Shown in pieces: positions 1 to 12,859 of a DNA stretch of 64,000 nt; the stretch's first letter is position 1; the number at the start of each line of letters is the position of its first letter. Under the pieces are notes generated by a model. That model was not told the DNA's origin and did no database searches. It was given only the letters and a program-made list of their open reading frames with translations. The DNA is from Paragorgia papillata (lineage: Eukaryota; Cnidaria; Anthozoa; Scleralcyonacea; Coralliidae), in the NCBI GenBank assembly GCA_035771165.1, contig JAWNZC010000276.1, forward strand, positions 1,003,109-1,067,108. The letters are read 5' to 3'. The position numbers and the translations under genes are program-made.

Positions 1-67
1 CGGTATATAAACCTGCATTTAATATAAGGTTTTAAATACCTGCACAGTTGAAATTCGTGTCCTTGTG

Positions 68-482
68 CAGTCGAACCCCTAGTAACGGACACCCCTTTTA
101 AGCGGACACCTCTCTTAAGCGGAAACGGACACCTATCTTGGGTTCCAGCTGTGAGCAAATTAATCTCTCTTAAGCGGACAAATCCATATCAAAATGAACG
201 TTTTCTTTGATAACAGTAATAATCAAAACACTTGAGATTAACCGACAGAGACCAACACTTTGAATTGTGAACCTGGTTTAAGTCCGTTGGTGTTGTATTG
301 ATTGCTTTATTATAGCAAAACTTAGTTCTAGTGACATTATAGTGAAACAAACTACGTACATAGACACAGAAAGCTTGTCACCACGTGTGTGCCCCCTACT
401 GCATGTGCAACCCTTTAAGCGGACACCCCTGCTAAGCGGACACGTAGGCGAGGTCTCAAAGGTGTTAATTGGAGTTCGACTG
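68..482. mobile_element. Pogo/Tigger-like MITE, unit 1 copy
   Basis: The left end reads CAGTCGAACCCC and the right end GGAGTTCGACTG, followed by TA, giving inverted termini of about 12 bp. The body contains repeated 'aagcggacacc' motifs facing inward from each end. CAG-starting ends next to TA fit the pogo/Tigger group of Tc1/mariner elements. No transposase coding is present. An orthologous copy lies at 35461-35874. Confidence 0.7.
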
Positions 483-3463
483 TATAACTAAACCGAAACA
501 AACACGCCAAATAAGCATGTGTATGTGTGGTAATTCATTTCTATTTGCATCATAAATATATCAAAAATCTAGGTGTCATATACCAACACTTTTTTGCTAC
601 TCGAAAATAGCGCCCCCCATGAACAATTGCTAGTCGAAGGTAACGGGGGCCGCTACTTTTGAAACTCTACGGTAGGTTTTATGTTTGAGTGGCAGAGGCA
701 ATCACAACGAAGTAAGGGCAGTAAGCTAACCGTGATTTCCATGTCGTAAACGGTCCGAATACCAATCCAAGCCGCGCAGTAATTGCCCAGCAAAAGCTGT
801 TGTGGTTACCCTGCCATCATATGGATCTTGTATATGTTATTGTATAAATTTAATTGTAGTCTAGTTATGTTCGTAGTGATTAAAATATGCAAAGCTTGTA
901 GAAATAGAAATAAACAACAAAAACAACCCAGCCAATGTCAACCCAATGTTCTTGTGTTCCTCAAGGGTCCGAAGGGATGAATCACAGTTGTTACGGCGCA
1001 TTCACTGAGTTTATCCAGTAAAGAACTATACCTAATATGGCGATAAATAACCAATTACATTGTCACTTACCAATTCGTTCCCACGCTCGCTCGTTACTGA
1101 TCAATCTAAATCAATCAGAAAATAGGTTGGTGGTGACCCAGTTAGTTTACGTTTCTGGGTGGGGCTTACCTATGGACCGGGTAAGTGGAATTATTAACAC
1201 ACGTCGCTATAGGTTGCGACGATTTGGCCTTGGTGAACTAGTAAATTTGCTAAGGAAGGAATCACGCTATATTTATAGCGGCTATATTTATAACCAACCA
1301 TGTGCAACTAATCAATCAACCAACAAACAAACAAACAAACAAACAAACAAACAAACAAACAAACAAATGCCGCACGCGCGCATTACGGTCTTAGATTTAT
1401 GTACCCTAACGGCTGTTCGGAAAACGCGGGGTGCTGGGTCAATTTAAAATAATAAAAGCGAATAAAGTATATCCTTTAGTTGTTGTTGTTTTAAAATTAT
1501 TCCTATTGAAAATATTCCTATAAAACCAAGCGGTATATTATTACAAATAGCTATTTTAATGAGTTAATGTAAGTCCAAGATGGGATCCCGAAATGAATCA
1601 TTGAGTTTGGCAGTCCTAGATAAAGCATTTTTCTTCCTGGTAGCAAAATCCAAAAATAAATATTTCCTGCTAAACTAAATTAACGATTTCCTGCCTGATA
1701 GAATTTTTCAATTTTATAAGTTGTGATGCCACCAGACTTGCAAGTTTCTGAATGCGGTATCTATACATACTTTGAAATAGCGAACTTTTTCAATTGAATA
1801 CTACGTAATACAAGTACTAGCGTCAAAAATCGAAATGCTGAAACAGTTGAATAAGATAAAAGCTGCTTGCATTCTTGCAAATGCACAATGACAGCTGCAG
1901 CCTGCAACAGCAACACCATACTGAAATGATAAATATTTCATTGTTTTCTAGAACAAATCGTTGCGTCATTTGCGCAAGGATATACGAAACTTAGACAGGT
2001 TAAGGTCATGTAATAAACCTTCAAAACACTTTCGAATTGTTTACAAATCGCCGCTGGGTTTGGCAAGAATATAGAAAATGAGTCATCGAATATGAAACTT
2101 GATATTCGATCAAAAAGTGATTGCCCATCAAAATTGTGTGATTTGTGTGACCGTGACGCTTTTCGATTTTTTGAAGAATAGGAAATTTATCTTTAAACTT
2201 TGACTTGGATTAAAAAAACTGACAAATATGTCAGTGAATGGGAAATTCTTCCGGACAAACAATTTTTTTAGTGCCTGTATATACCTGTACCTCCGCAAAC
2301 TATTTTTTTTTTATTATTCACTAAACTTTTTAATTTATGTATTATGTTTGCATGCATGTTACCAGAAGACTAGAAATTCATGAAGACGATCAGGTTTCTT
2401 AATGTCTGATTTCCTAACTTAACGATAAGAAAATGAACGTAATTTAAAAATCTATTCCGTAAACTATGACTCTTCAACTGTACGGGTAATGTTTTGCCAG
2501 TTTTTGGCCGAAACAACCCTGCTCCCCAAACTGGCTTTTCAACTATACGGGCAATGTTTTAACCTCCCCAAGGAGTCGTTTTACACATATGGGCGTAAAG
2601 TGATTGAAATATTATAAATAGAGCTTGGGTGACCTGTAAGATTCACAAAATCCAAGATGGCGTTCAATATGGCTTCTTTATATCAGTTTGTAAAGCTAAA
2701 TTGTTACTTTAATTGCTCTGATCTAGCTTGGTTTCTCTGCCTAAAAGAGAACTAAAATGAAAGATGCGTTCAAGAAGGATGTATCTATATAAAAAATAGC
2801 TTCAGGTAAAGGGCTAGATCATTTTTAAAGCAATGTGAATAAAAGATTTTTGGCACATGGTGGGACAGTCTCGTGGGTCTTGCAAGGGAAATGCCGAAAT
2901 GGTAGTTATTTAAAGGCAATTGTTGAGTTATTTAATATTTTTCTTCTTTTTAAAGGTCTCAGTCTCTGTTGTAAAGCTCTCAAAAGGCTTCTTACTGACT
3001 AAACAATGAAGATATTAAAGAAAATCTCAATACATTAGACTCGGTGACTTGATAACATGTGTGATGTCATCTGGGCCAGTCAAATTATGGTCATCAAATT
3101 AAGGTAATTCACATTTTCTTTAATTTACCATATTAACACTTTACACAATTTCCCACCATAATTCATGATCACACCAAATCACACTTACCCTGGGTGTGGC
3201 CAGGGCGTGATGTGCAAGTGGGGTGGGGGCACCTCTCTACTTTTGGGAAAACCAGTTGGTAAAACAGAGATTTTGTAGTGGAAAACTTGATGTGTTGTAT
3301 AAATTGATGGCTCAAGTCCAGAATTTTCCAACAGGTGTATACCTTCAAGGTGTTACGGATTACTTCGGGTAAAATCACGCACTGTGATTAATTGCTGATG
3401 TGACGAGATTTCTCTGTAATGCCTGTGGGCATTATGAAAATTGTTAATGCCTTACGATTGGAA
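483..3463. other. Non-coding block shared by the array units
   Basis: This block is conserved in unit 2 (35875-39588). The short ORFs at 783-980 and 1037-1447 are only partly preserved there: the second is truncated by an indel in unit 2, and neither resembles a known family. I see no convincing gene. Position 2219-2250 is where unit 2 carries about 770 extra bases. Homology ends abruptly at 3463. Confidence 0.6.
1319..1366. repeat. (AAAC)n microsatellite
   Basis: About 12 tandem AAAC units. The unit 2 copy at 36709-36802 is about twice as long, so the tract is length-variable between array units. Confidence 0.95.
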
Positions 3464-4072
3464 AACCCCCAAAAAATCCTAATAAGAAACCTTTATTGCT
3501 GAAAAACGATGAAAATAAAGGAAATAAACGACAATGAACATTACTGTTTATATTAATCAGCTATGAACACTTCCATTGCATTCTGCGCATGTTAGCGATA
3601 AAGCTATTATACTGTAGGTAGCAAGTATTTTATTCTTCTGACAAGTACTGTATAATCAGGGTTCGAAATAGTTGAGAAAAAACGATGTGCAACTATTTTT
3701 CGAAAATATGTGGTTCTGGAACGAGTGTTAAATCATTAACTATGGTTAATGATATAATATATTATTGTATAAAATAGAGTGTTTTATTGATTTTTCCACC
3801 ACTAATAAAAGCGATAATCTCACATGTCCGATTATTTATGATAATCGCACATGTAACGATTATCGCTGAATCAATACATGGATGCTTGGAAATATGATAT
3901 TTATTTCGAGTGTTGACCAGGATATCCAAGCACATCCATATATTATTCTCTATATAATCTTAACTACTCAGTCGAACCTATGGTCAAACTGCGATAATTT
4001 AATAGTCTTAAAACATTATTTGTAATCTATTTTTAATAAATAAACATGATTTTAAGTAACTTTGAATGCATT

Positions 4073-4480
4073 TTAGCTAATCGCTTTCGGACTCTTGATC
4101 AGAAAAGTAGGCGTGTTGGCGCGCTGTGTCAGACGTGTCGTTGTTTTTCTTCTTTCGTTTCTCGGGATAAACATGGCCTCCAAATCCAATTCGGCAATTC
4201 TGCACTTCTTTTGACCATACCACCGATCCATGCTATGTTGATCCGAATTCATGTGATTTACTACGGAGTTCTTCTTTACAATTGCTGAACCAATTATAAA
4301 TGTGCGTGAAAAGTTTTTCACGGAGGTACTTCTGTTTTCTTTCATTGTGCAAACTTTGCAATGCAATGAGTGCACCACTTTGCCATCACTGTCGTACTCA
4401 AGCCAGTCGGCATGTAATGTTTCTTTCCATTTCTCAACGGTGTTTACTTTGCTGGTACAGCCTTTCGATAACGAAGCCAT
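4073..4480 (-). CDS. TTF/BED-type zinc-finger N-terminal exon, transposase-related
   Basis: This 135-codon open frame starts with MASLSKG. It contains a 'VEKWKETLHADWLEYD' segment, a 'LHCKVCTMKENR' Cys pair, a 'NFSRTFIIGSAIVKKNSVV' segment and then 'HMNSDQHSM', which supplies the His residues. This arrangement is the N-terminal zinc finger of hAT-derived proteins common in invertebrate genomes, and it would bind DNA. The last ~45 residues do not fit the family, so the true exon probably ends earlier and translation runs into intron or junk. It lies inside the outer hAT-like element, in reverse. No downstream catalytic exon was found. Alternatively it is a domesticated first exon of a host gene. 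Family assignment is fairly secure; function as an intact gene is doubtful. Confidence 0.55.
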   Translation of the reverse strand: MASLSKGCTSKVNTVEKWKETLHADWLEYDSDGKVVHSLHCKVCTMKENRSTSVKNFSRTFIIGSAIVKKNSVVNHMNSDQHSMDRWYGQKKCRIAELDLEAMFIPRNERRKTTTRLTQRANTPTFLIKSPKAIS

Positions 4481-4798
4481 AAGTAAAGAAAGCGATTTCG
4501 ATTGAACAGCTTTTCGAAAAGCAAAACAAAAGCACTAAAGCCAAATATGGGACATCCGAGTATTATCATGCATAAGGCCTGGTGACAGCTAAAAAATTCA
4601 CACCTGTCATGGCGGCTAAAAATATAACACCTACCAATCTGGTCGTATTTGTATTGAGCATTGAGATAAAAAAACAACTTTGTTCATTTCAAAGATTCAC
4701 GAACAATCTGCTAGAGCAAAGCGAAAGCATTTTTTATAAAATCGTAATACCTGTACAGACAGATTGGCATTGCATTACCTGTAAACGTGGATGGATGT

Positions 4799-6452
4799 CA
4801 GGGCCTTTTTTAAGGATTTGCCAGTGGTGGGGGGGGGGGGGGGGGGGGGGCATTCTTGGAAAGGGACCTTCATGGTTTCTGTTCTTAATTAAATGGTCAT
4901 TGCAATCCAATAAAAGTTTTTTAGAGAACAGAGTCGTTTAGTGTCTGTGGTATGACGGCATACTTCAGAAGAAAATTTTTAAAATTTTAACGTTTTTGGA
5001 AAATTATTTTCACTTTTTCAGCATTATAGCAATACAAGTTGGGAGCACTATCGATTTTTTATATATCAGGGAGAAACTTTTAGCACATAATATATACAGT
5101 ATTTCTGACGTTATTTAAATGATTTCAGACCTCAAACATTTGACAGTAACTCTAACCTAGTAATGATTTGCCAGATTTGGACTTTATTCTAACAAAGAAT
5201 ACACGTATGAAGAAAAAAGATGAGGCATTAGCCACAAAAATATACATAACCAAAATTATACATACGTTGCATGAAAGTCATGCTATATTCAACAAAATGG
5301 CTGCCACTTAAATTCAGCACTAGTCCCCTAACACGCTCTCTTCCCTGCCACCTCCACAGGCCCTATTGCATCATGGACAGGTCACACAATCCGAATTTAG
5401 GGCCTGCAAGATCCTGTAAAAAATTTGGCAAAACTTGGCATGGAATTAATTTGCATAATTAACTACCATTGTTAATAGCCATGGCTATATTCGAAGATTT
5501 TGAAGGACATTGAAGAGTTATGACATACGAATCCTAGCTTTAAAATGAAGGAATTGTTGGAAAAAAGCAATTACGGTTGAACTTTGTCAACTTTCGGCTG
5601 GAATAATCAACGAAAATGCACTTTAGTCTACCCAGAGACTCTTTGGTTTATACTTTTTCGGTTTCCACAACAACTGAAACTTGAATTACGTTACACTATA
5701 GCCTACAATTTAACAAAATTAAATCTCATTAACTCTTGGTCAGTTGACAGTCTTCGATAGCTAAATAAACAAAAAAACAATAAGAAAAACCTGTACTTTC
5801 CTGACCGTCGAATTTGCTTTTGTTCGGCAGATATTTTCCCCTTCAATTCCTTTTTGTCGCTAAAAATATTATTGGCAGAAGATCGGTATTTCTAAAACAT
5901 ATTGGTTTCTTCATTGTCATGATCTGTAAGAAAGTTCAGACCGAATTTCCTGGTGGATCACAGTGTTAAAAGAACTTGGACGTACGTTTGTCGAACAGCG
6001 GCCAGAAAGATTTTGCTTGCCCTCTCAAAACTATAGGGCCTAGTCTCGCTGTGCATAATGGGATCAGTCCCCATTTTGTTTACAGGATCTGGCAGGCCCT
6101 CTCAACAGTGTGAGCTGTCCATGATGCAATAGGGCCTGTGGAGGAGGCAGCTCTCTTCCCCAGTTTCCCACGCAACTCCCATGTCATCACTAATAAGGCC
6201 AAACAGCATGACCCTTTGTGCTGTCTTTTCTTTAAAATCATTCACTTCATTATAAAACAGATTTAAGGCATTTTGAACTCATATTTTTTGAATTTGTAAA
6301 CTAATTTGCTTTATAGTTTATAGAAAATAGAAATTTAAAAAGCTATTGTACTGGGGGGGGGGGGGCAAAAGTGCCCAATGGGGGGGGGCATGGGGGCGGC
6401 TGGGGGGCCATGCCCCCCCCCCCCCCCAGTATCAGTGTTAAAAAAGGCCCTG
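4799..6452. mobile_element. hAT-like non-autonomous element (nested), 15-bp TIR
   Basis: The left end CAGGGCCTTTTTTAA and right end TTAAAAAAGGCCCTG are perfect 15-bp inverted repeats. Flanking 8-mers ATGGATGT (4791-4798) and ACGGATGT (6453-6460) agree at 7 of 8 bases, which fits the 8-bp duplication of hAT elements. Long G and C runs lie near both ends. Inside, segments around 5340-5420 and 6050-6150 are inverted copies of each other ('aggccctattgcatcatgg' type), so the element is itself a foldback. No coding was seen. Confidence 0.72.
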
Positions 6453-6579
6453 ACGGATGTTCATTAGTCACAAGTCTGATTTTTTTTGCACATCATTTTG
6501 AAAAGTGATATGCAATTTTCACTATTTGGGCCAAAATAATGTGCAAATTGCACATTCCACACCGTTAATTCGAACCCTG

Positions 6580-7261
6580 GTACCTGTAGGTCGAAAGGGG
6601 CTCTGACTCACAGGGTAACCATGCACAGGCGTATTCAATTTGCAAACCGTGATCCAGGTCTGGACCATGCCTTGTCTTAGCTACCAGCCGGCATTTGGAC
6701 AGGCTTTGTGAATTGTGGTCTTGGCCACCAGCAGGCTTTTGGACTAGGCTCAATCAGAATTACAGTTGTACCTTTTATACATTAATCCTTGGAGAAGCAG
6801 AGATTATGTGGTAAAGTTCAATACATCACTTGATGTCATCCTCAGAAGAGAGGCTGGGCCTCATTTTTGGTTAATGTTTAGTGATTTCCAAATACATTAA
6901 TCCTTGCCTCACAGTTTTAAAACTCCATTAAAAAATGTTTTAAAACAAAATTAAGTATTTTGTGGTGGGACAGACCTCGCTGAGAGAGATTTGTCCTTCA
7001 CTGCAAACATATACATGTAGACACTGCACCAAATTTACACTTTGGACACCCAATTCATAATTCATGCTTAAGACACCAATCTGGATGGTGAAAAGGATCA
7101 ATATAGACAGAGCAGTAGAACCTTAAAAACCCTAGATGTCAGCTGACAATTTTAGGAAAATAATATAGACTGAAAGGACATATTCCAAATAATGCCATCA
7201 GACATATAGTTTAACACTAAGTGAAATAAAAGTAGCGTGCTGCGTAGGCAGTGTTGAAACA
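6580..7261. other. Unannotated interval
   Basis: Low-complexity AT-rich sequence without a convincing ORF or repeat structure that I can identify. Confidence 0.5.
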
Positions 7262-7476
7262 ACAATCGAAATATAGTAACTTAGGTTAGATATACTGCCA
7301 AAACAGAGAACGTAGGAATCTAACGTTTCAAGCGAAGGCCCTTCGTCAGAGAGAAACGTAAAGAGTGTAAACCTCTTTACGTTTCTCTCTGACGAAGGGC
7401 CTTCGCTCGAAACGTTAGATTCCTACGTTCTCTGTTTCGGCAGTATATCTAACCTAAGTTACTATATTTCGATTGT
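7262..7476. repeat. Near-perfect 215-bp palindrome with hammerhead-like cores on both arms
   Basis: Arms 7262-7365 and 7373-7476 (104 bp each) are inverted copies with very few mismatches around a 7-nt loop. Each arm holds CTGACGA, a short hairpin, then GAAA: 7389-7412 on plus and 7326-7349 on minus. That is the order of the hammerhead ribozyme core seen at PLE ends. The structure looks like two PLE termini joined head to head. Confidence 0.8.
7389..7412 (+). ncRNA. Hammerhead-like core (right arm)
   Basis: CTGACGA is followed by A, then GGGC/GCTC (one G-U pair) closing a CTTC loop, then GAAA. One extra A lies between the conserved CUGANGA box and the stem, so activity is uncertain. The minus-strand twin is at 7326-7349. 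Confidence 0.4.
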
Positions 7477-7600
7477 AGTTTAACACTACTCTGGCTTAAA
7501 AGTTTTTTTGAACGTAGCTTAAAAAGTTACTGTTCATGACCCAACGTTTCATCAGGGGTGATCATTGTGAAGACAGGTCCCATGTTAAAGCGTTGAATGT

Positions 7601-7675
7601 TTAAGCCGACACCCCTCTTAAGGGGACACGTAGGGCGAGGTCCCAGAGGCGAGTGCTTAATAGGGGTTCGATTGT
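7601..7675. mobile_element. Right-end remnant of a pogo-like MITE
   Basis: It contains the 'gacacccctcttaag' and 'gacacgtagggcgaggtc' motifs and the terminal 'ggttcgattgta', as in the right ends at 420-482 and 35820-35874. The left end is missing. Confidence 0.6.
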
Positions 7676-7676
7676 A

Positions 7677-8998
<1,322 letters not shown>

Positions 8999-9613
8999 CA
9001 CATTTCAAGACAGTGTGCTTCATCAACAACACATGCAACAACATTTCTCTGAAACACTTGGCTTTTCATTAACTCCCTTCCTTCCTTCCTTGCAAAGCAG
9101 AGGCTCTGGATGGGCAAAGACCAGCTGGGTATCGCCATTTAAAAAGATTTCTGTGGGACTACGAAGCTTCGCCTCATCCACGTTGTCTTGCGTGCTGCTT
9201 TTGTCAAGGTTTGATATTTCGAATAAATTTTCCGAAACTTCCAAGTCGTCCCCAACTACTTGAAGTACATCAGCTGTTACTCCTTTATCTTTTAAAACTT
9301 TCAACTGATCATCTATTATGGTGCTCAGAGGACAGACAACAATCACAATGTTCTGGTCGGCCTTGGTGGGTAGGAAATATTTCGCTGGAAGTTGATAAAG
9401 CAACGATTTACCAAAACCAGTTGGAAGAACGGCATTAACATCATAACCTTTCAGTATGTGTTCCAAACACTTGACTTGGAGTGGTTTTAAACAAATTAAA
9501 ACACGGGAAATTTTCGCTATCGAGCGCAACTCCAAGACGACGCAATACGCCAAAGTGGAAACTGATTTTTTAATGCAAACTGTTTTTGACCGTGGAATAT
9601 AGCAAAACAACAC
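8999..9613 (-). pseudogene. RecQ-family helicase exon (DEAH ATPase, N-terminal half)
   Basis: Minus-strand reading contains, in order, the Q-like segment 'LKPLQVKCLEHIL', Walker A 'LPTGFGKSLLYQLP', motif Ia 'VVCPLSTIIDDQLK' and a 'FAHPE' segment. A frameshift in a GGAA-repeat tract follows, and in the next frame 'NVVACVVDEAHCLEMW' holds the DEAH box. The exon closes at a good donor (gtaagt, intron from 8998 downwards). RecQ enzymes unwind DNA 3'-5' using ATP. The C-terminal helicase lobe is not found downstream in this unit, so the copy is a fragment. The upstream limit is uncertain because the frame runs into a tandem repeat at 9583. A related broken copy lies at 42005-43288. Confidence 0.72.
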
Positions 9614-9900
9614 ATTTGGAATGGTTCCCTCAACTTTCCCATTTTGGCAGTTTTGGGACCTTCAAATTCAAGAAAAACGCGTATCTCGCCATTCTCAGTC
9701 GAAATAAGGCTCCAATTGCCAAATTTTCGGTGAAAATGATGTTTTTGACCGTAAAATAGCAAAAGAAGACATTTGGAATGGTTCCCTCAGCTTTCTCATT
9801 TTGGCAGTTTTTGGACCTTCGTAATCAAGAAAAACGCGTATCTCGCCATTCTGAGTCGAAATAAGGCTCTAAATGCCAAATTTTCGGTGAAAATGATGTT
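9583..9900. repeat. Two tandem ~159-bp repeats
   Basis: Segments starting at 9583 and 9742 are near-identical ('tttttgaccgt', 'tttggaatggttccctca', 'aaaaacgcgtatctcgccat'). A third partial start lies at 9899. Confidence 0.85.
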
Positions 9901-10344
9901 TTTGGCTCTAGCTTTTTTGAAATAGCTCTTCGCATTTTGACTTAGGGGGTGTTTACATGCAACTCGGACCGGCTTGAATTTTGCATTTCGGTTTTTATTT
10001 ACATGAGGCCGGCCTTGAAATCATATAGGCTTGGTTTCGCTGTTGCTTCAAGATTTGTGTCAATTGTCTTACAGCTCGTGACCGCCAGATAATCATTATT
10101 TTATGTAGATTGGACACCAATCTTACTTGAAACAACGTATTGAGTTTGAGAGATAAAAGTATACCTATTTCGTCGGTTAAAAAGCCTTTTTCGTGTCCCG
10201 AATTAGATTCTGTTTACGTGGAAAGCCAGCCTGGAGTTAGGCCGGCGTCTAATTTTCAGTTTTGTCTAGCAGGCGAGCTGAGATTACGCTGGCGTGAACT
10301 GAATCTCAGACCGGAGTCATGAAAACGATCTACAGTGAAAATAC

Positions 10345-11251
10345 TACAGTCGAACCTCTATTAAACGGCCACCCTCTATTAAACGGCCACTTGTCAAAAC
10401 CCCTAAAATATTCCCTGTAATTTACTATAGGTTACCCCTCTATTAAACGGACACCTCTATACTAAGCGGCCACGGCCACCTACGAGCGGTCCCAATTGGT
10501 ATTTCGCATTGTTTTTTACCTGTATTAAACGGCCAGCTTAATTTATCTTAGGCACAATTTTTACCGCAAGAGAACTGAAACTAAAACTTGAGCCAACTAA
10601 GAGACCATAGAACGCTTATAGTTGTTGTCAGTAAGTACATGTATTTCATTAAACACATGTCACTTGAAACCTCATGCCTCAATGCAAGTTTTATACATGT
10701 AATCAAATTGAAAAACATTGCCGGTAATAAAAATATCTGCATGTCCAGTGCAGAGAAACACTACTCTTTACTTTGCGTCAAATCCCTCCTTGTGCAGGGA
10801 TTTGGCGTGCTGAGACTCTGCGGAATTTCGCACAGTATCATGGATATGAGGACCTAGCTCTATCAATTTCAGAGACAAATGACTTGCTTTGCGCTTTGAA
10901 ACTCAGTGCACCGCAGCGACAGATGCACATTGATAATTATTTTAAGCCAACATAACTTGATAGGCGTCAGTATACATTACATGCATCGAACGTGTTGCAT
11001 TTTTGTTATTCGTTTCGTTGTTCCTTTGTTTTATTATTTTTTTCGGTTTTTGAAAACTGTTTTGTTAACTACTTTTTTTTTTCTTCAAAATTTACATGTT
11101 ACTGTTATCAATGTTTTAGAATTGAATAAAAGGACATTTGACCACAGCCAAGGCCCATTGTTGGTGACACCGCTCTATTAAGCGGCCATCTCTATTAAGC
11201 GGCCACAAAGCCATTCCCCGAAGGTGGCCGCTTAATAGAGGTTCGACTGTA
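10345..11251. mobile_element. Pogo/Tigger-like element, 19-bp perfect TIR
   Basis: Ends TACAGTCGAACCTCTATTA (10345-10363) and its exact complement (11233-11251) include flanking TA dinucleotides. Inside each end are repeated 'aacggccacc' and 'agcggccac' motifs. It is shorter than an autonomous pogo element (about 2 kb or more) and is probably an internal deletion derivative. It keeps what looks like a transposase C-terminal tail at 10773-10955. Confidence 0.75.
10773..10955 (+). pseudogene. Possible C-terminal tail of a pogo-like transposase
   Basis: An open frame ending '..LSAPQRQMHIDNYFKPT' lies inside the pogo-like element. Tigger/pogo-type transposases commonly end in a short basic-aromatic tail of this kind (K/R-Q-x-x-I-x-x-F/Y-F). 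The upstream catalytic DDE region is absent. The assignment rests on tail resemblance and location only. Confidence 0.4.
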
Positions 11252-11297
11252 CAGCCAATCTAAAGTCAGTCCAACCTGAGTTCGGGCCGCCCTCATG

Positions 11298-12504
11298 TAA
11301 ACACCCAGAATCGCAATCTGGATTTAGACCTCAACATTCGACTATGACGGCTTTGTTAGATGCCGTAAACGATTGGTACTCCAATATAGATAGAGGCCTT
11401 TTAAATGGAATAATTTTTTTGGACCTAAAAAAGGCTTTTGACACCATGGACCATCACATTTTGTTACATAAACTAAAATTATATGGTGTCTGCCAATCAA
11501 GTTTATTTTGGTTTACTTCCTATTTAAAAGAACGTAAGCAAAATACATTTGCAAACGGTGTCCTGTCGGATAGCTGTGCTATAAATTGTGGAATTCCACA
11601 AGGTTCGATACTTGGTCCGTTACTCTTCTTAGTTTATATTAACGATTTACTATCTTGTGATCTCTTTTCCAAAGTACGAATGTATGCAGATGACACTAGT
11701 CTTACGATAGCTAGTGATAATGTGCATATACTAGAGCAACAAATGAATCACGATATGTCTGAAATACATACGTGGTTACAAGCCAACAAACTAAGTCTAA
11801 ATATCGTGAAAACTAAATATATGATTATAGCAAGCAAGCATAAAATACGACACCTCACACATCAATTTCAAATTGAAGTTAACCATCAACTTTTAAAAAG
11901 AGAGAAAGGATATAAATATCTCGGAGTTGAAATAGATGACTCCTTAACTTGGAAAGATCATATTTGTAAAATCTCTAAGAAAATATCTGGGGGCATAGGT
12001 GGATTAAAACGGGTCAGACAACTTGTGCCATTTGAATTATTACTTACTATGTATAATGCACTAGTACTGCCATATTTCGATTACTGCAGTGCAGTTTGGG
12101 GGAGTTGTGGTAGAGGATTTTCCGATACACTTCAAAAGTTACAAAACAGAGCTGCCAGAGTAGTTACTTTTTCAAGTTATAACAGACAATCTACTGAGTT
12201 GCTGGATGAGCTTAAATGGGATAATCTTGAAATAAGGAGATCGAAACAACTAGCTCTGATGATGTACAAAATAATGATTAACAGAGCACCAAGTTATTTA
12301 ACTAACATGTTTGAAAACATAACTTCTGTACATTCTCATAACTTGAGAAACTCAGAGTATAATGTTTATGTCCCAAGACCATATACTGAAGCTGGCAAAA
12401 ACAGCTTTCATTATCAGGGAGCGGTTCTCTGGAATAGTCTATCGAGAGATATAAGAAGTCAAGACAATGTGAGATCTTTTAAAAAATATTTAAATCGTAG
12501 TTAG
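11298..12504 (+). pseudogene. 5'-truncated CR1/L2-type non-LTR reverse transcriptase
   Basis: Reading from the 'ESQSGFRPQHST' block into the open frame at 11344 gives the RT motifs in order: 'FLDLKKAFDTMDH' (motif A, catalytic Asp), 'GIPQGSILGPLLF' (motif B), 'MYADDTSL' (motif C, catalytic DD) and 'KYLGVEID'. The thumb and C-terminal region ('LVLPYFDYCSAVWG') follows. The frame is intact to a stop at 12504. The endonuclease and first RT block are missing, as in 5'-truncated target-primed insertions. The 3' flank ends in an (ATTG)n tract. It abuts the MITE end at 11306. Confidence 0.88.
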
Positions 12505-12664
12505 GTTATTATAGTTATTAGGTATTAATATAAAAGATTGTAAATAATTTATAGGTAGGTATTTGTAATTGTTTCTATATATATTTGTAATTGTTTCTAT
12601 ATATTTGTAATTATTTAAATGGAAGAGCATGTATTAATGAAGTGATACCGTGTTTAAATAAAGA

Positions 12665-12667
<3 letters not shown>

Positions 12668-12726
<59 letters not shown>
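12668..12726. repeat. (ATTG)n 3' tail of the non-LTR element
   Basis: About 14 tandem ATTG/TTGA units follow the RT 3' UTR. Short tandem tails are usual for CR1/L2-type elements. Confidence 0.85.
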
Positions 12727-12728
<2 letters not shown>

Positions 12729-12859
12729 ATACCGGAATGTCGCGGTGGCCCGGGATAAATTTCATTCTGGTTGACCGGGATGAATTTCATCCCCGCTCAA
12801 AAAGCGTGGGAACTTAAGGAAGTGGAGCAAAAAAGCAAAAACCCACTCTAATTCTACTA

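Larger units (their letters stand above)
3657..6579. mobile_element. hAT-like element (outer), TIR CAGGGTTCGAA
   Basis: The left end CAGGGTTCGAAATAG mirrors the right end TTAATTCGAACCCTG. It encloses the zinc-finger ORF at 4073-4480 and a second nested element at 4799-6452. Termini starting CAGGG fit the hAT superfamily. No clear 8-bp target duplication is left, and no hAT dimerisation domain is recognisable, so it is a decayed or non-autonomous copy. Confidence 0.5.
9947..11306. mobile_element. MITE with ends GGGTGTTTACATG, split by a pogo-like insertion
   Basis: The left end GGGTGTTTACATG (9947-9959) and right end CATGTAAACACCC (11294-11306) are perfect 13-bp inverted repeats. Inverted 'accggc'/'gccgg' and 'actcgg'/'gagttcggg' motifs follow inside. 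The pogo-like element at 10345-11251 sits within it; without that, the MITE is about 450 bp. Confidence 0.7.

Noticed and set aside
783..1447. ORFs MPSKSCCGY... and MAINNQLHC... in the shared block
   Set aside because: Similarity between units is explained by the duplication; the second is truncated by an indel in unit 2, and neither has recognisable domains or splice context.
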